From contig CALUTF010000016.1 in the NCBI GenBank assembly GCA_944323595.1, forward strand, positions 1 to 38,559: 38,559 bases of DNA, in the 5' to 3' direction. The first letter of the stretch is position 1. Each line of letters begins with the position of its first letter. Positions 23,822-33,945 of this stretch are shown here, piece after piece. Below the pieces are notes generated by a model. It was not told where the DNA came from and searched no databases. It was given only the letters and a program-made list of their open reading frames with translations. The DNA comes from Candidatus Gastranaerophilales bacterium (GTDB taxonomy: Bacteria; Cyanobacteriota; Vampirovibrionia; Gastranaerophilales; Gastranaerophilaceae). The translations under genes were made by a program, and so were the position numbers.

Positions 23822-24469
23822 AACAGCAGTAATAATCAGAAAGTTGAAAGTGTCACAAATATTTTCGGCAGCAAAAAAGCCGGAGGATTTGATGCGCAAA
23901 ATACTGTTCCATTTACGGGGTATCACAAACTTAACGACTATGATTCAAATCTTCTGAATAACAATTCCGTTAACGAATTGAGTGATGAATTTATAAATCT
24001 TGAATATAAAATTGCAGAAAAAACAGAAATGCTGGAGGCCATTAATACAAAAATAAAAGGTGCAGAACTGCTGGGAAAATTGCTTGATGTTATGGAATTA
24101 AAAATTCAGGCTAAAACCCTTGAAAAAGAAATCGCAGAACTGAAAGAACAGTATTCCAAACGAAATTTTGCAGAAAAACTCGCCGGCACTGCAATAAAAC
24201 AAAAGAAAAATGAACCGGTTGTTATCAGAATGCAAAAGTTTATATCTAAAAAAATAATTGCAAAAGTATCAAAAAAATTTAAGTCAATAATGGATTTAAG
24301 CGATTCTCTGGATACCTTAAAAAGTATAAACCAGAATGTAGATGAATTGATAGCAATGAAAGTTCCTTACGGAGAAACAACCGCCAGCTATGAAAAATTA
24401 ACAGCATATCTTTATCGTGCCAATAAAATTCATTCCCAAATATCCAAATCAATGGGCGCAATAAAATAA
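23819..24469 (+). CDS. Coiled-coil protein of unknown function
   Basis: 216 residues, no signal peptide or membrane segment. The first 55 residues are polar, with a VPFTGYHK motif reminiscent of the SFQGK near the start of the gene at 32057. Residues about 60-115 (LEYKIAEKTEMLEAINTK and on) are heptad-like and predicted coiled coil. The rest is helical and Lys-rich. No family recognised. Sits between the lptF-like gene and gatA but is likely transcribed from its own promoter. Confidence 0.75.
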   Translation: MNSSNNQKVESVTNIFGSKKAGGFDAQNTVPFTGYHKLNDYDSNLLNNNSVNELSDEFINLEYKIAEKTEMLEAINTKIKGAELLGKLLDVMELKIQAKTLEKEIAELKEQYSKRNFAEKLAGTAIKQKKNEPVVIRMQKFISKKIIAKVSKKFKSIMDLSDSLDTLKSINQNVDELIAMKVPYGETTASYEKLTAYLYRANKIHSQISKSMGAIK

Positions 24470-24488
24470 CATTATAGATTTACAGCTA

Positions 24489-24516
24489 TTCACATTTTAT
24501 TTTTTTGTCATATAAT
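24489..24516 (+). promoter_or_regulatory. Promoter of gatA
   Basis: TTCACA (24489-24494), a 16-base spacer, TATAAT (24511-24516). Transcription would start near 24523, giving a leader of about 90 nt before the gatA ATG. Confidence 0.65.
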
Positions 24517-24526
24517 TTAAGAAGAT

Positions 24527-24571
24527 AGATTCTTCGCCTCATGTCTTTTCTGGGCTTTAGCCGGAGAATCT
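24527..24571 (+). promoter_or_regulatory. Structured 5' leader of gatA
   Basis: AGATTCT (24527-24533) pairs with AGAATCT (24565-24571); a GGC/GCC hairpin with a TTTA loop (24553-24562) lies inside. The leader lacks the T-box consensus, so a specific regulator cannot be named. Confidence 0.35.
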
Positions 24572-24611
24572 TGTTACTGGCTCAAATGACCGAAATAGCT
24601 AAGGAGATAAT

Positions 24612-26075
24612 ATGAACGAGCTTTTAAAAAAATCAGCTGCCGAACAAAGCAAAGCATTAAAAAACAAAGAAATTTCAGCTGTAGAACTTACAACAGCAGC
24701 CTTTGAACGGATTAGCGAAGTTGATGATAAACTCGGAGCTTTTAATTCTTTAACAAAAGAAACCGCTCTTGAAACAGCAAAAAAAGTTGATGAAAAAATA
24801 GCAAAAGGCGAAGAATTACCGCTTCTTGCAGGTATACCTCTTGCATTAAAAGATAATATGAACTTAATAGGTTCTAAGACAACAGCATCAAGCAAAATTT
24901 TGGAAAATTTTGTATCTCCGTTCAATGCAACGGTTACAGAAAAATTGCTGAATAATCTTGTACCTATTGTAGGAAAAGCAAACCTTGATGAATTTGCAAT
25001 GGGTTCTTCAAATGAAAACTCAGCATTCAAAAAAGTTCACAACCCGTGGGATTTGAAAAAAGTTCCTGGCGGCTCATCAGGCGGTTCCGCAGCAAGTGTT
25101 TCCGCATGTGAAGCTACCCTTGCTTTAGGCTCAGATACCGGCGGCTCTATCAGATTACCTGCATCATTCTGCGGTATTGTCGGTATGAAACCAACCTACG
25201 GAAGAGTTTCCCGTTATGGTTTGATTGCATTTGCATCTTCTCTCGACCAAATCGGCCCATTTGCCAGAACTGTTGAAGATGCTGCAAATTTATTGGAAGT
25301 TATTTCAGGTCACGACCCTAAAGATTCTACTTCATTAAATCTGCCTGTTGAACATTATGCAGCTGATTTAAATAACAGTCTTAAAGGCAAAAAAATCGGT
25401 GTTATAAAAGATTTGATGACAGAAGGTCTGGAAGAAGATGTTGAAAAAGCTATTCAGAATGCTATTGATACTTATAAATCTCTTGGAGCCGAAGTCGTTG
25501 AAATTTCACTTCCTCATCTAAAATATTCTATAGGAATTTACTACATTCTTGCAACAGCAGAATGTTCATCAAACCTTGCAAGATTTGACGGCGTTAAATA
25601 CGGTTACAGAACACCTGACGCTAAAAATCTTATGGAAATGTATACAAAAACCCGTGCAGAAGGTTTCGGACCGGAAGTGAAACGCCGCATAATGCTCGGA
25701 ACTTATGCGTTGTCCTCAGGATACTATGATGCTTATTACAAAAAAGCACAACAAATGAGAGCACTTGTGACTCAAGATTTCACAGAAGCATTCCGGAAAG
25801 TTGATGCTCTAATTTCTCCGACATGTCCGAATACAGCGTTTGAACTCGGAGCAAAAGCATCTGATCCGCTTCAAATGTATTTAACTGATATAGCAACAAT
25901 TTCAGCCAACCTTGCAGGAATTCCGGGAATGAGCATTCCGGCAGGATTTGACAAATCAGGCATGCCTATAGGTCTGCAAATTCTTGCTCCACAGTTAAAA
26001 GAACGCGACCTGTTCAATGTGGCTTATCAGTTTGAACAATCACACGACTATTACAAAAAACTTGCTAATATTTAA
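24612..26075 (+). CDS. gatA: Aspartyl/glutamyl-tRNA amidotransferase subunit A (GatA)
   Basis: Glutaminase subunit of GatCAB, which converts Glu-tRNA(Gln) (and Asp-tRNA(Asn) in some species) into the correctly charged amide form. 487 residues, normal length. The amidase-signature triad is intact: K80 (LALKDN), S155 in PGGSSGGSA and S179 in DTGGSIR. AAGGAG lies 5 nt before the ATG, downstream of a 90-nt leader. gatB and gatC are not adjacent, unlike the gatCAB operons of many Firmicutes. It ends in a bidirectional terminator facing a minus-strand gene. Confidence 0.97.
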   Translation: MNELLKKSAAEQSKALKNKEISAVELTTAAFERISEVDDKLGAFNSLTKETALETAKKVDEKIAKGEELPLLAGIPLALKDNMNLIGSKTTASSKILENFVSPFNATVTEKLLNNLVPIVGKANLDEFAMGSSNENSAFKKVHNPWDLKKVPGGSSGGSAASVSACEATLALGSDTGGSIRLPASFCGIVGMKPTYGRVSRYGLIAFASSLDQIGPFARTVEDAANLLEVISGHDPKDSTSLNLPVEHYAADLNNSLKGKKIGVIKDLMTEGLEEDVEKAIQNAIDTYKSLGAEVVEISLPHLKYSIGIYYILATAECSSNLARFDGVKYGYRTPDAKNLMEMYTKTRAEGFGPEVKRRIMLGTYALSSGYYDAYYKKAQQMRALVTQDFTEAFRKVDALISPTCPNTAFELGAKASDPLQMYLTDIATISANLAGIPGMSIPAGFDKSGMPIGLQILAPQLKERDLFNVAYQFEQSHDYYKKLANI

Positions 26076-26096
26076 AGTTTTTTCAATTTATCAAAC

Positions 26097-26132
26097 AAAA
26101 AAGACTTTTTATCAAGATAAAAAGTCTTTTTT
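26097..26132. terminator. Bidirectional intrinsic terminator between gatA and the 26144 gene
   Basis: AAAAAAGACTTTTTATC (26097-26113) pairs perfectly with GATAAAAAGTCTTTTTT (26116-26132) around a 2-nt loop. The T and A runs inside the stem serve termination in both directions, for convergent transcripts. Confidence 0.9.
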
Positions 26133-26143
26133 GTTGTAAAAAA

Positions 26144-26731
26144 TTATCTATGAAGCGCAAATATTAAAAGAGCAATAAAGATTAAAACTAATAACAGTGG
26201 GAATTTTTTTGAAAGATGTCCGTCATAATTTTCATCAAATTTAAGACGGATTTCTTTATGTTTTTGTAATTCTTTTACCAGCCCCAACATTGCACTTTCT
26301 CTCTGAATATTTATTGTTTTAAACCCGCCGTTTTTGAACCCGATTAACAAATCACAATTAACCGATATAAAAGCAATAAAAGAATCAAGCATAGTTGATG
26401 ATATATAATTAGGTTTATATAACTTTAAATATAGATACGCAATTTCATCAAATGTAATAGGCTGTTCATTATCAATAGTGATAGTACCTGCTTCATTGTC
26501 GACTTCAACAGATTCATACCCGCCTACATCCAGCTCTTCTTTAGCCGGCTGCAAAAGAAATCTTACACATATTATTCCGATGATAACTATTACCGGAAGA
26601 TATTTTGGAAAACCATAAAACAAAATTAATTCAAAACTGATTATCAGCAAAGCTGCCATTACGAAATACAAATATGAAATATTAAACAAAAAACAGCTTT
26701 TTAACTGTAATTTAAAAACCTTTTTAGCCAC
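26144..26731 (-). CDS. Membrane protein of unknown function
   Basis: 195 residues from GTG 26731, which has GGAG 5-7 nt before it; a TTG at 26755 would add 8 residues and has no such site. Two membrane helices near the N-terminus (about 24-45 and 50-60) and one at the C-terminus (about 176-192) enclose a cytosolic domain. The layout (helical pair, then a compact soluble domain with a conserved-looking hydrophobic core) resembles small PH-like membrane proteins, but no family could be assigned. Convergent with gatA and separated from dnaK by a terminator. Confidence 0.7.
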   Translation of the reverse strand: MAKKVFKLQLKSCFLFNISYLYFVMAALLIISFELILFYGFPKYLPVIVIIGIICVRFLLQPAKEELDVGGYESVEVDNEAGTITIDNEQPITFDEIAYLYLKLYKPNYISSTMLDSFIAFISVNCDLLIGFKNGGFKTINIQRESAMLGLVKELQKHKEIRLKFDENYDGHLSKKFPLLLVLIFIALLIFALHR

Positions 26732-26785
26732 AAAAATCTCCAATATTACAGTCAATTATAGCCCATTAGCAAGAAAACATAATCC

Positions 26786-26822
26786 TATAAAAAAAGGATA
26801 TGCAAAGTTTGCATATCCTTTT
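26786..26822 (-). terminator. Intrinsic terminator of dnaK
   Basis: A perfect 14-bp inverted repeat, AAAGGATATGCAAA/TTTGCATATCCTTT (26793-26821), with a run of T on the minus strand, 22 nt after the dnaK stop. Confidence 0.9.
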
Positions 26823-26843
26823 AATTTTTTGGTGAAATAGTTA

Positions 26844-28751
<1,908 letters not shown>

Positions 28752-28852
28752 CTAAAAAAAATAAACAAAAAATTAATAATTTAAACTAAATCTTAATCAA
28801 GTAATCAATTTAAATTATTAATTTTAATATTTTTATTTATTGTTATATTAAA

Positions 28853-31519
28853 CTAAAGCCGGGCTTTTTCTTCCATTCCGGTTATTTCTTCGGCAATAGC
28901 TGCGACCGTACGCGGGAAATACCGCTGCAGGTAATATGCTCTTGTAGCTGTCAGGTCACACGGATTGGTATGTAAAAGCATATTTGTTTCCGCAAATCTT
29001 TCCTCTGCACCGCGCAAGTCTCCTTGTACAGTACCGGTAAAGTAATCTATAAAAATTTCTTCTTCTGTTGTGGCTATTTGTTTGAACCCAGCAAATTCTT
29101 CTTCAAAGATTTTTTTTAGTTTTTCACTGTCGGAAACCTGATTACCATTCTCATCTGCTGATGAGGCATCTATAAAGTGTCCGTATTCGTGAAATAAAGT
29201 CGAAATATTTTTTTGCAAAAATTCTTCTTGTGTTGTTGAAATTGTATTGCCCCCAAAATAAATCTTTTCTTCTGCTGTGTTCCAGTAGGCATTATTCAAC
29301 CAGGAATTTGAAAACCTGTCATCACCGCCCCAAATTATTGAATTAATATTGTTTTTATCCATAATCATCAATTGTTCACCGCTCAGGTTTTTAAAAATGT
29401 TCAGCATGGTATTTCTGTCTTCCGGTGCAATTTTATCACCTAACGGGATAGTTGTAATTTTACCTGTTTGATTATCTTTTACAGAAACTGTATTATCTTC
29501 TTTATATTCAATATCCCAGCTTTTTCCGTTAAGTGAGGATTGGAACTTATTTTCACTGAGAACTGTGAATGTTTGCACTCTATCCAGCAGAACATTTCCG
29601 TCTTTATCCGTAATTTTGTAGAATGAGCGGAGGTTGCCGTTCTCATCTTCCAGACTTTGAAAACGTGTTCTTGTACCATCAAATGATGTAAAATCTTTTT
29701 CTACTTTAATATTTCCGTGTGCGTCAATTGTTGATTTCTGCAAGACCTTTTTATTGCCGTTTGCATCAATTTCCGTGATATTAGGTACTCCGGCAAGGTA
29801 TCCGGGTTCATACATTTCTGTTTTTATTTTTTTACCATTATCGTCGTAAATATCTATTTTCTGGTTGGTTACAATATCCTTTCTGTCTCCAAAACCGGAT
29901 GCAATTCGTTTATATTCAACTGTTTGGCTTCTTGTTTGATTAGTATTTGTGACTTGTTTTTCATAACCGTGCTCTTCTACATCATTACCTATAATATCAA
30001 ACTGTCTGCTATTTTGATTATATCTGATTATATGTCCTGTTGATACTGGCTGAGGAAAAGGCGAATTGTCGCCTTCTTTCGGAATTGTTATATCCAATGT
30101 ATTTTTCATATTATTAACTTTGTATGTATAATCAGGATGCTGTACTACAAAGTTATTTAGAGTTTCATCATTAGCCTCTGCCATAAATGTCAGCGTCTCC
30201 GGCGAAATTTTAACGCCGCTTGCAGCTATTTGTTTAATCTTTTCTATACCCTCTTTAGAACATTTTGCCAGACGAATTTCTAATTCTACGCTAACAGGTT
30301 CATCATACAATTTTAGACCGGCTATATTTTCAAGAGCGGTAAAATCTTTCTCGTTCATATTTGTGAGCATTTGATACTCGACTATTCCGATTCGACCATC
30401 GTGTATATCAGCAAAAGCTTTGATTCTGTCACGCATCTCAGGCTTGGCTCTTAGTAATGACGGAATATCTATATTTTTATACTCCGGATTTTGCAAAAGT
30501 TCTTTTGCTTCTTCAAATTCATCGTCATCAAGGTTTGCAATAGATATTATTTCATAAGTATCTTGAACATTTCCTTGTTGCAAAGAAATAAGCTGTACTG
30601 CTTTACTTATATTTTCCGATGAGGAGTCTTGGCATATTTTATTTATACATGAAATATTTTCCGGTGTAATATTGTCTTTACAGTGACTCAAAATTGCTTT
30701 CATATTTTGGGCACTTTTATCATCAAGAAGACTCTCAGTGAACTCGTAACCATTTTCATATATAAATTGGGTTGCTTCTTCACTTGATTTTCCCTGCGAC
30801 AAGTGGTCTGTCAGTTCATTCAGCATATTTAATTTATCAATATTATTATCCTGCAAGGCTACACCCATTAAATCAAACGGAGGCAAACCTTTTGATAATA
30901 TATCTTTTATAATTTTAAACTGTTCATCATCAGCATCGCGGACTAAAGGCACAAGACAACCCGCGGTGTACCTATCTGACATCTCAAATTTACTGTCTTC
31001 ATCCTGTGGAAGTTGTGCATATAATTCATCCAGTCTTTTCATGCCTTTTTCGTCCAATTTGGCAATGCTTTTTACGTCATAGGGTGACAGGTTTAAATTA
31101 AATTGTTTTAAATACTTCTCTTTCAGGGCAAGTTCTTCAGGTGTCAGTGTTTCATCAACAGGTACAGGTTGGGACTGACGCGAAGAAAAATTTTTTGTAG
31201 CTTTAGGCTCATCATAAGGCTCTATACCTGCTTTTTGCATATCTTCTTCCAACTTACTCATAAATTGAGATACGCTATACTCCCTGTATTTTTCTTCAAT
31301 TTTTGAATTGAACAACTGAATTAATTCAGCCTCGGAGATGTCTTTTGTATTAAAGTCAATTTCCGCAAAAGCATGCAAATCTTTCTTTAATAGTTCAAAA
31401 TCTTTTTCAGTAAACACAGAATTAGATTTTTTCTGATATTTTTTCAGAAAAACATCTTCTTCACCTAATGTTGTATTAATCTTTGTCGCAAAATATTCAA
31501 GCAGTCTGCTTAAATCCAT
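28853..31519 (-). CDS. Large protein with C-terminal lethal-factor-like zinc metallopeptidase domain
   Basis: 888 residues, no signal peptide or membrane segment. A long helical N-terminal part (about 1-470), a beta-rich part with DxxG turns (IDIYDDNGKK, ITEIDANGNKK, STIDAHGNIK, about 555-665) resembling YD-type repeats, then a C-terminal domain with HEYGH at 777-781 and ERFAE (E840, likely third ligand). In anthrax lethal factor the matching pattern is HEFGH, then EFFAE, followed in both by L-x-H and a Pro-containing helical end. This suggests an M34/ATLF-type peptidase; it is inference from motif spacing, since I could not run a profile search. AGGAG precedes the ATG. Its secretion route and target are unknown. 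Could be an effector or toxin, or a maturation protease. Confidence 0.75.
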   Translation of the reverse strand: MDLSRLLEYFATKINTTLGEEDVFLKKYQKKSNSVFTEKDFELLKKDLHAFAEIDFNTKDISEAELIQLFNSKIEEKYREYSVSQFMSKLEEDMQKAGIEPYDEPKATKNFSSRQSQPVPVDETLTPEELALKEKYLKQFNLNLSPYDVKSIAKLDEKGMKRLDELYAQLPQDEDSKFEMSDRYTAGCLVPLVRDADDEQFKIIKDILSKGLPPFDLMGVALQDNNIDKLNMLNELTDHLSQGKSSEEATQFIYENGYEFTESLLDDKSAQNMKAILSHCKDNITPENISCINKICQDSSSENISKAVQLISLQQGNVQDTYEIISIANLDDDEFEEAKELLQNPEYKNIDIPSLLRAKPEMRDRIKAFADIHDGRIGIVEYQMLTNMNEKDFTALENIAGLKLYDEPVSVELEIRLAKCSKEGIEKIKQIAASGVKISPETLTFMAEANDETLNNFVVQHPDYTYKVNNMKNTLDITIPKEGDNSPFPQPVSTGHIIRYNQNSRQFDIIGNDVEEHGYEKQVTNTNQTRSQTVEYKRIASGFGDRKDIVTNQKIDIYDDNGKKIKTEMYEPGYLAGVPNITEIDANGNKKVLQKSTIDAHGNIKVEKDFTSFDGTRTRFQSLEDENGNLRSFYKITDKDGNVLLDRVQTFTVLSENKFQSSLNGKSWDIEYKEDNTVSVKDNQTGKITTIPLGDKIAPEDRNTMLNIFKNLSGEQLMIMDKNNINSIIWGGDDRFSNSWLNNAYWNTAEEKIYFGGNTISTTQEEFLQKNISTLFHEYGHFIDASSADENGNQVSDSEKLKKIFEEEFAGFKQIATTEEEIFIDYFTGTVQGDLRGAEERFAETNMLLHTNPCDLTATRAYYLQRYFPRTVAAIAEEITGMEEKARL

Positions 31520-31622
31520 CTTTCTACTTCTCCTGTATGTACCATATATTATCTAATATCGGCACCGCAGGAGAATTTCTTTAATATTTGTGAACTGAAA
31601 GATTTACATACCTTAATAAAAA

Positions 31623-31919
31623 CTATTCCGGTTCGCCAAGACAAGTACCAAACTGGCAATTTGAGTTATAAGGTTCGTCATTGACAGCACCTGCATTTGT
31701 CTGTGGTTCTTCAAGATTATACCTGAGATCTGATGGTGGCTCTATTGTTGGAAGACTTGACGGTTCTTTTAATTCATCAAGTTTATTCGGTATTAATCGT
31801 TCATTAAGAGATTCAAAATCTCTTACTCCCGCTTTGCACATGCCTGCTTCTATTGCACAGACCGCAAATACAGGCATCGACAGAAACAACAGACTTATAA
31901 TTATTAAAAATCTTTTCAT
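31623..31919 (-). CDS. Small exported protein, four-cysteine
   Basis: 98 residues with a strong signal peptide (hydrophobic core FLIIISLLFLSMPVFA, cleavage after VFA). The mature part is Pro/Glu-rich with cysteine pairs at both ends (VCAIEAGMC and NCQFGTC), which could form disulfides in the periplasm. No family recognised. AAAGGA precedes the ATG. It lies 104 bases upstream of the 888-residue gene on the same strand and may be co-transcribed with it. Confidence 0.7.
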   Translation of the reverse strand: MKRFLIIISLLFLSMPVFAVCAIEAGMCKAGVRDFESLNERLIPNKLDELKEPSSLPTIEPPSDLRYNLEEPQTNAGAVNDEPYNSNCQFGTCLGEPE

Positions 31920-32056
31920 ACTTTTTCCTTTCTTTATAATCCGGCTAACTATAGCATGAACTATATTTATATATTTTTCATTAGCCTAAAGTTTAGATTT
32001 AATAGCAAAAAATTTTTTCACGTGTTTTAAAAAAAATAAAAGGAGTATTCATTAGT

Positions 32057-32641
32057 ATGTCAAACGTATCTTTTCAAGGGAAAAGTAATTTATTTATTTC
32101 AGGTGATATATATAATCAATTTGTACAAAAAAGCCAAAATACAAGACGGGTAATAACAAAAGCCCGTGCAGAAAATACGCTTTCAATAAACAAACCTTTT
32201 TTAACAATACCCTCACCTGATGATCTGGTAGTAATTATCAGAAACGATCGTGATGGCTTTATGAAAAAATTTCCGGTACTTTCAAAAATTGAAAAAATTG
32301 CAGATGATATTTGCAGAAAAATTGAAGATTTACAAAAAAATACAACAGAAAAACTTACAGCATGGATAATCGGCGGCAGCAATTACAAAGAAGATAACGG
32401 CAAGACTATTAAGGCTGTAAATGAATTAGGAGAAGTGCTCTGCGATAGAACAGATATTGATACTTCAATTCTTGCCGGTCCTAGATTCAAAACAGCAGAT
32501 GGTATAGGTATTCAGGGAAACGTAGGAGAAACAAATATCATTCTTACAAAAGGCAAAAATACTGATGTTACTACGCCGGAAGACTTGGAAGACTTCTTTG
32601 ACATTGTGGAACTTAATAATGTTGAAACCAAAATCGACTAA
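32057..32641 (+). CDS. Hypothetical protein with N-terminal SFQGK motif
   Basis: 194 residues, no signal peptide or membrane segment. Starts MSNVSFQGKSN; similar short F-x-G motifs occur near the start of the gene at 23819. AAGGAG lies 11 nt before the ATG. A mixed alpha/beta, Asp-rich protein with no recognised domain. Its stop overlaps the end of the convergent YkgJ-type gene by 4 bases (32638-32641), so the two genes share a 3' boundary without room for a terminator. Confidence 0.75.
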   Translation: MSNVSFQGKSNLFISGDIYNQFVQKSQNTRRVITKARAENTLSINKPFLTIPSPDDLVVIIRNDRDGFMKKFPVLSKIEKIADDICRKIEDLQKNTTEKLTAWIIGGSNYKEDNGKTIKAVNELGEVLCDRTDIDTSILAGPRFKTADGIGIQGNVGETNIILTKGKNTDVTTPEDLEDFFDIVELNNVETKID

Positions 32642-33069
32642 TTTTTACTGCGTTTTTTTGTTTTTTCAAAAATTTCATCAAACGTATAAATAGGTTCCAT
32701 CTTATATCCGCAATCATCAGACAACGCCCCGCCCATTGAAAATAATTCTTCCTGCGGGTAACGTCTGCAAATTCCGGGACGTGTCCTGTGAATTTTACAA
32801 TGATGAGTTTCCTTATCAAGATTTTGGCATTCAAATATTAAACCAATATCATCTTTGCCTATAACTTTCAGATATGTATAAAATCTGTGAATATATTTCA
32901 GTTTTTCAAATTCTTTTTCATCCTGAATAACATGTTTGTAATGTTTTACATAAATCTGTGTACAACATTTTCCGCAGGCATTACACTTACCGGTTCTGTA
33001 ATATTTTCTCCGTAATATTTTGGCGAGTATAAATTTTCTTATTTTTAAAATAACGTCTTCAACTTTCAC
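32638..33069 (-). CDS. YkgJ-family cysteine cluster protein
   Basis: 143 residues. The cluster C29-x2-C32-x2-CC (35,36), then C81, C91, C101 (in RPGICRRYP) and C120, fits the CxxCxxCC family (YkgJ/UPF0153), thought to bind zinc or an iron-sulfur cluster. Function of the family is not settled; some members may act on or bind metals. The N-terminus is Lys/Arg-rich. Ends overlapping the convergent gene at 32641. No promoter evident. Confidence 0.85.
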   Translation of the reverse strand: MKVEDVILKIRKFILAKILRRKYYRTGKCNACGKCCTQIYVKHYKHVIQDEKEFEKLKYIHRFYTYLKVIGKDDIGLIFECQNLDKETHHCKIHRTRPGICRRYPQEELFSMGGALSDDCGYKMEPIYTFDEIFEKTKKRSKN

Positions 33070-33238
33070 AATAAAATGATAACAGAAGTCAGGACAAAGA
33101 ATTATAAAGATTTGTAAACTTTTTAATCAAAACTGGCAAAACAAAATATTCAGGGGAATTATAAAAGTACAAAGAGAATAATCTAAAAAACCTTACTGAC
33201 ATAATTAATACTATAACATAACCAAAATAACCAACCTT

Positions 33239-33264
33239 GACCCCGATACCAGGGGTCTTTTTTT
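33239..33264 (+). terminator. Strong plus-strand terminator hairpin without obvious client
   Basis: GACCCC (33239-33244) pairs with GGGGTC (33252-33257), 7-nt loop, then seven T. On the minus strand there is no T-run after it, so it does not match the SH3 gene ending at 33297. The nearest plus-strand gene ends 600 bases upstream. The 226-base gap 33071-33296 has a TATAAA-like -10 near 33161 and no ORF worth calling; a small RNA is possible. Confidence 0.6.
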
Positions 33265-33296
33265 GCGAACTTTATGCGTTTCATCAAGTTTGTTGG

Positions 33297-33941
33297 CTAC
33301 TTAATTGCAGGGAAAAGGTATTTAACTCCATTATCCGCACGCCATCTGACATAGCCGGTTTTCGGAGTTTCATCCAGATCAGAAACACTAACCAGAACCC
33401 AATTACCTTTTACGGCATGAAGTTTTATAAATTTAGGCATTTTCATTCTGGATACAACCTGCGCATTATCATCAGTTGCGCTTCTCATGTCATTGACGGT
33501 TTCAGGAGCATCTTTAAGAACATACAATCCGTATTTACGACCATACATGTTATAAAAATTCAACCAGGACATGAATTTATATGGATCGTCTTTTTTCATC
33601 CAGCCTTTGGAGCCATCCTCGTTGTTGTATATAACCTCAACCCAGTCTTCGGTTTCATCGGTAACTGCCATTAGAGCCAATTCTTTTGACGGAATAAATA
33701 CGACAAATAAGTCGGAAAATTTTATTGTTTCAGGAAAAACTTCTTTTTCATTCCACCTTATACTATGCACAATAGGGGCACCGTCACGAGGTTCTGAACG
33801 AAGAGTAATTTCATTTGACGCCTGATACAGCCCCAGAGTTGCCGTATATTTTAAGCTGACTGACTGTGGCATAACATCTGCAGCCAAGACTGCCTGCATC
33901 ATAGCTAACACAAATACAAAGAATATAATTACTCTTTTCAT
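33297..33941 (-). CDS. Exported SH3-domain-like protein
   Basis: 214 residues with a signal peptide (VIIFFVFVLAMMQAVLA, cleavage before ADV). Two bacterial SH3-like parts can be seen: ITLRSEPRDGAPIV ... WVEVIYNNEDGSKGWMKKDD (about 45-120), and VVSRMKMPKFIKLHAV-KGNWVLVSVSD ... KTGYVRWR (about 160-205). SH3b domains typically bind peptidoglycan peptides or metal-associated partners, so a periplasmic wall-binding role is likely. It starts 4 nt after the pheT stop (TAA-ATTC-ATG) and uses AGGGAG inside the pheT end as ribosome binding site, so it is in the pheT operon, an unexpected partner. Confidence 0.8.
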   Translation of the reverse strand: MKRVIIFFVFVLAMMQAVLAADVMPQSVSLKYTATLGLYQASNEITLRSEPRDGAPIVHSIRWNEKEVFPETIKFSDLFVVFIPSKELALMAVTDETEDWVEVIYNNEDGSKGWMKKDDPYKFMSWLNFYNMYGRKYGLYVLKDAPETVNDMRSATDDNAQVVSRMKMPKFIKLHAVKGNWVLVSVSDLDETPKTGYVRWRADNGVKYLFPAIK

Positions 33942-33945
33942 GAAT

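Noticed and set aside
24521-24611. T-box riboswitch in the gatA leader
   Set aside because: The T-box bulge sequence (AGGGTGGNACCGCG type) is not present.
33237-33674. Plus-strand open frame over the SH3-like gene
   Set aside because: It overlaps the real minus-strand gene with signal peptide and domains, has no ribosome binding site, and is a codon shadow.
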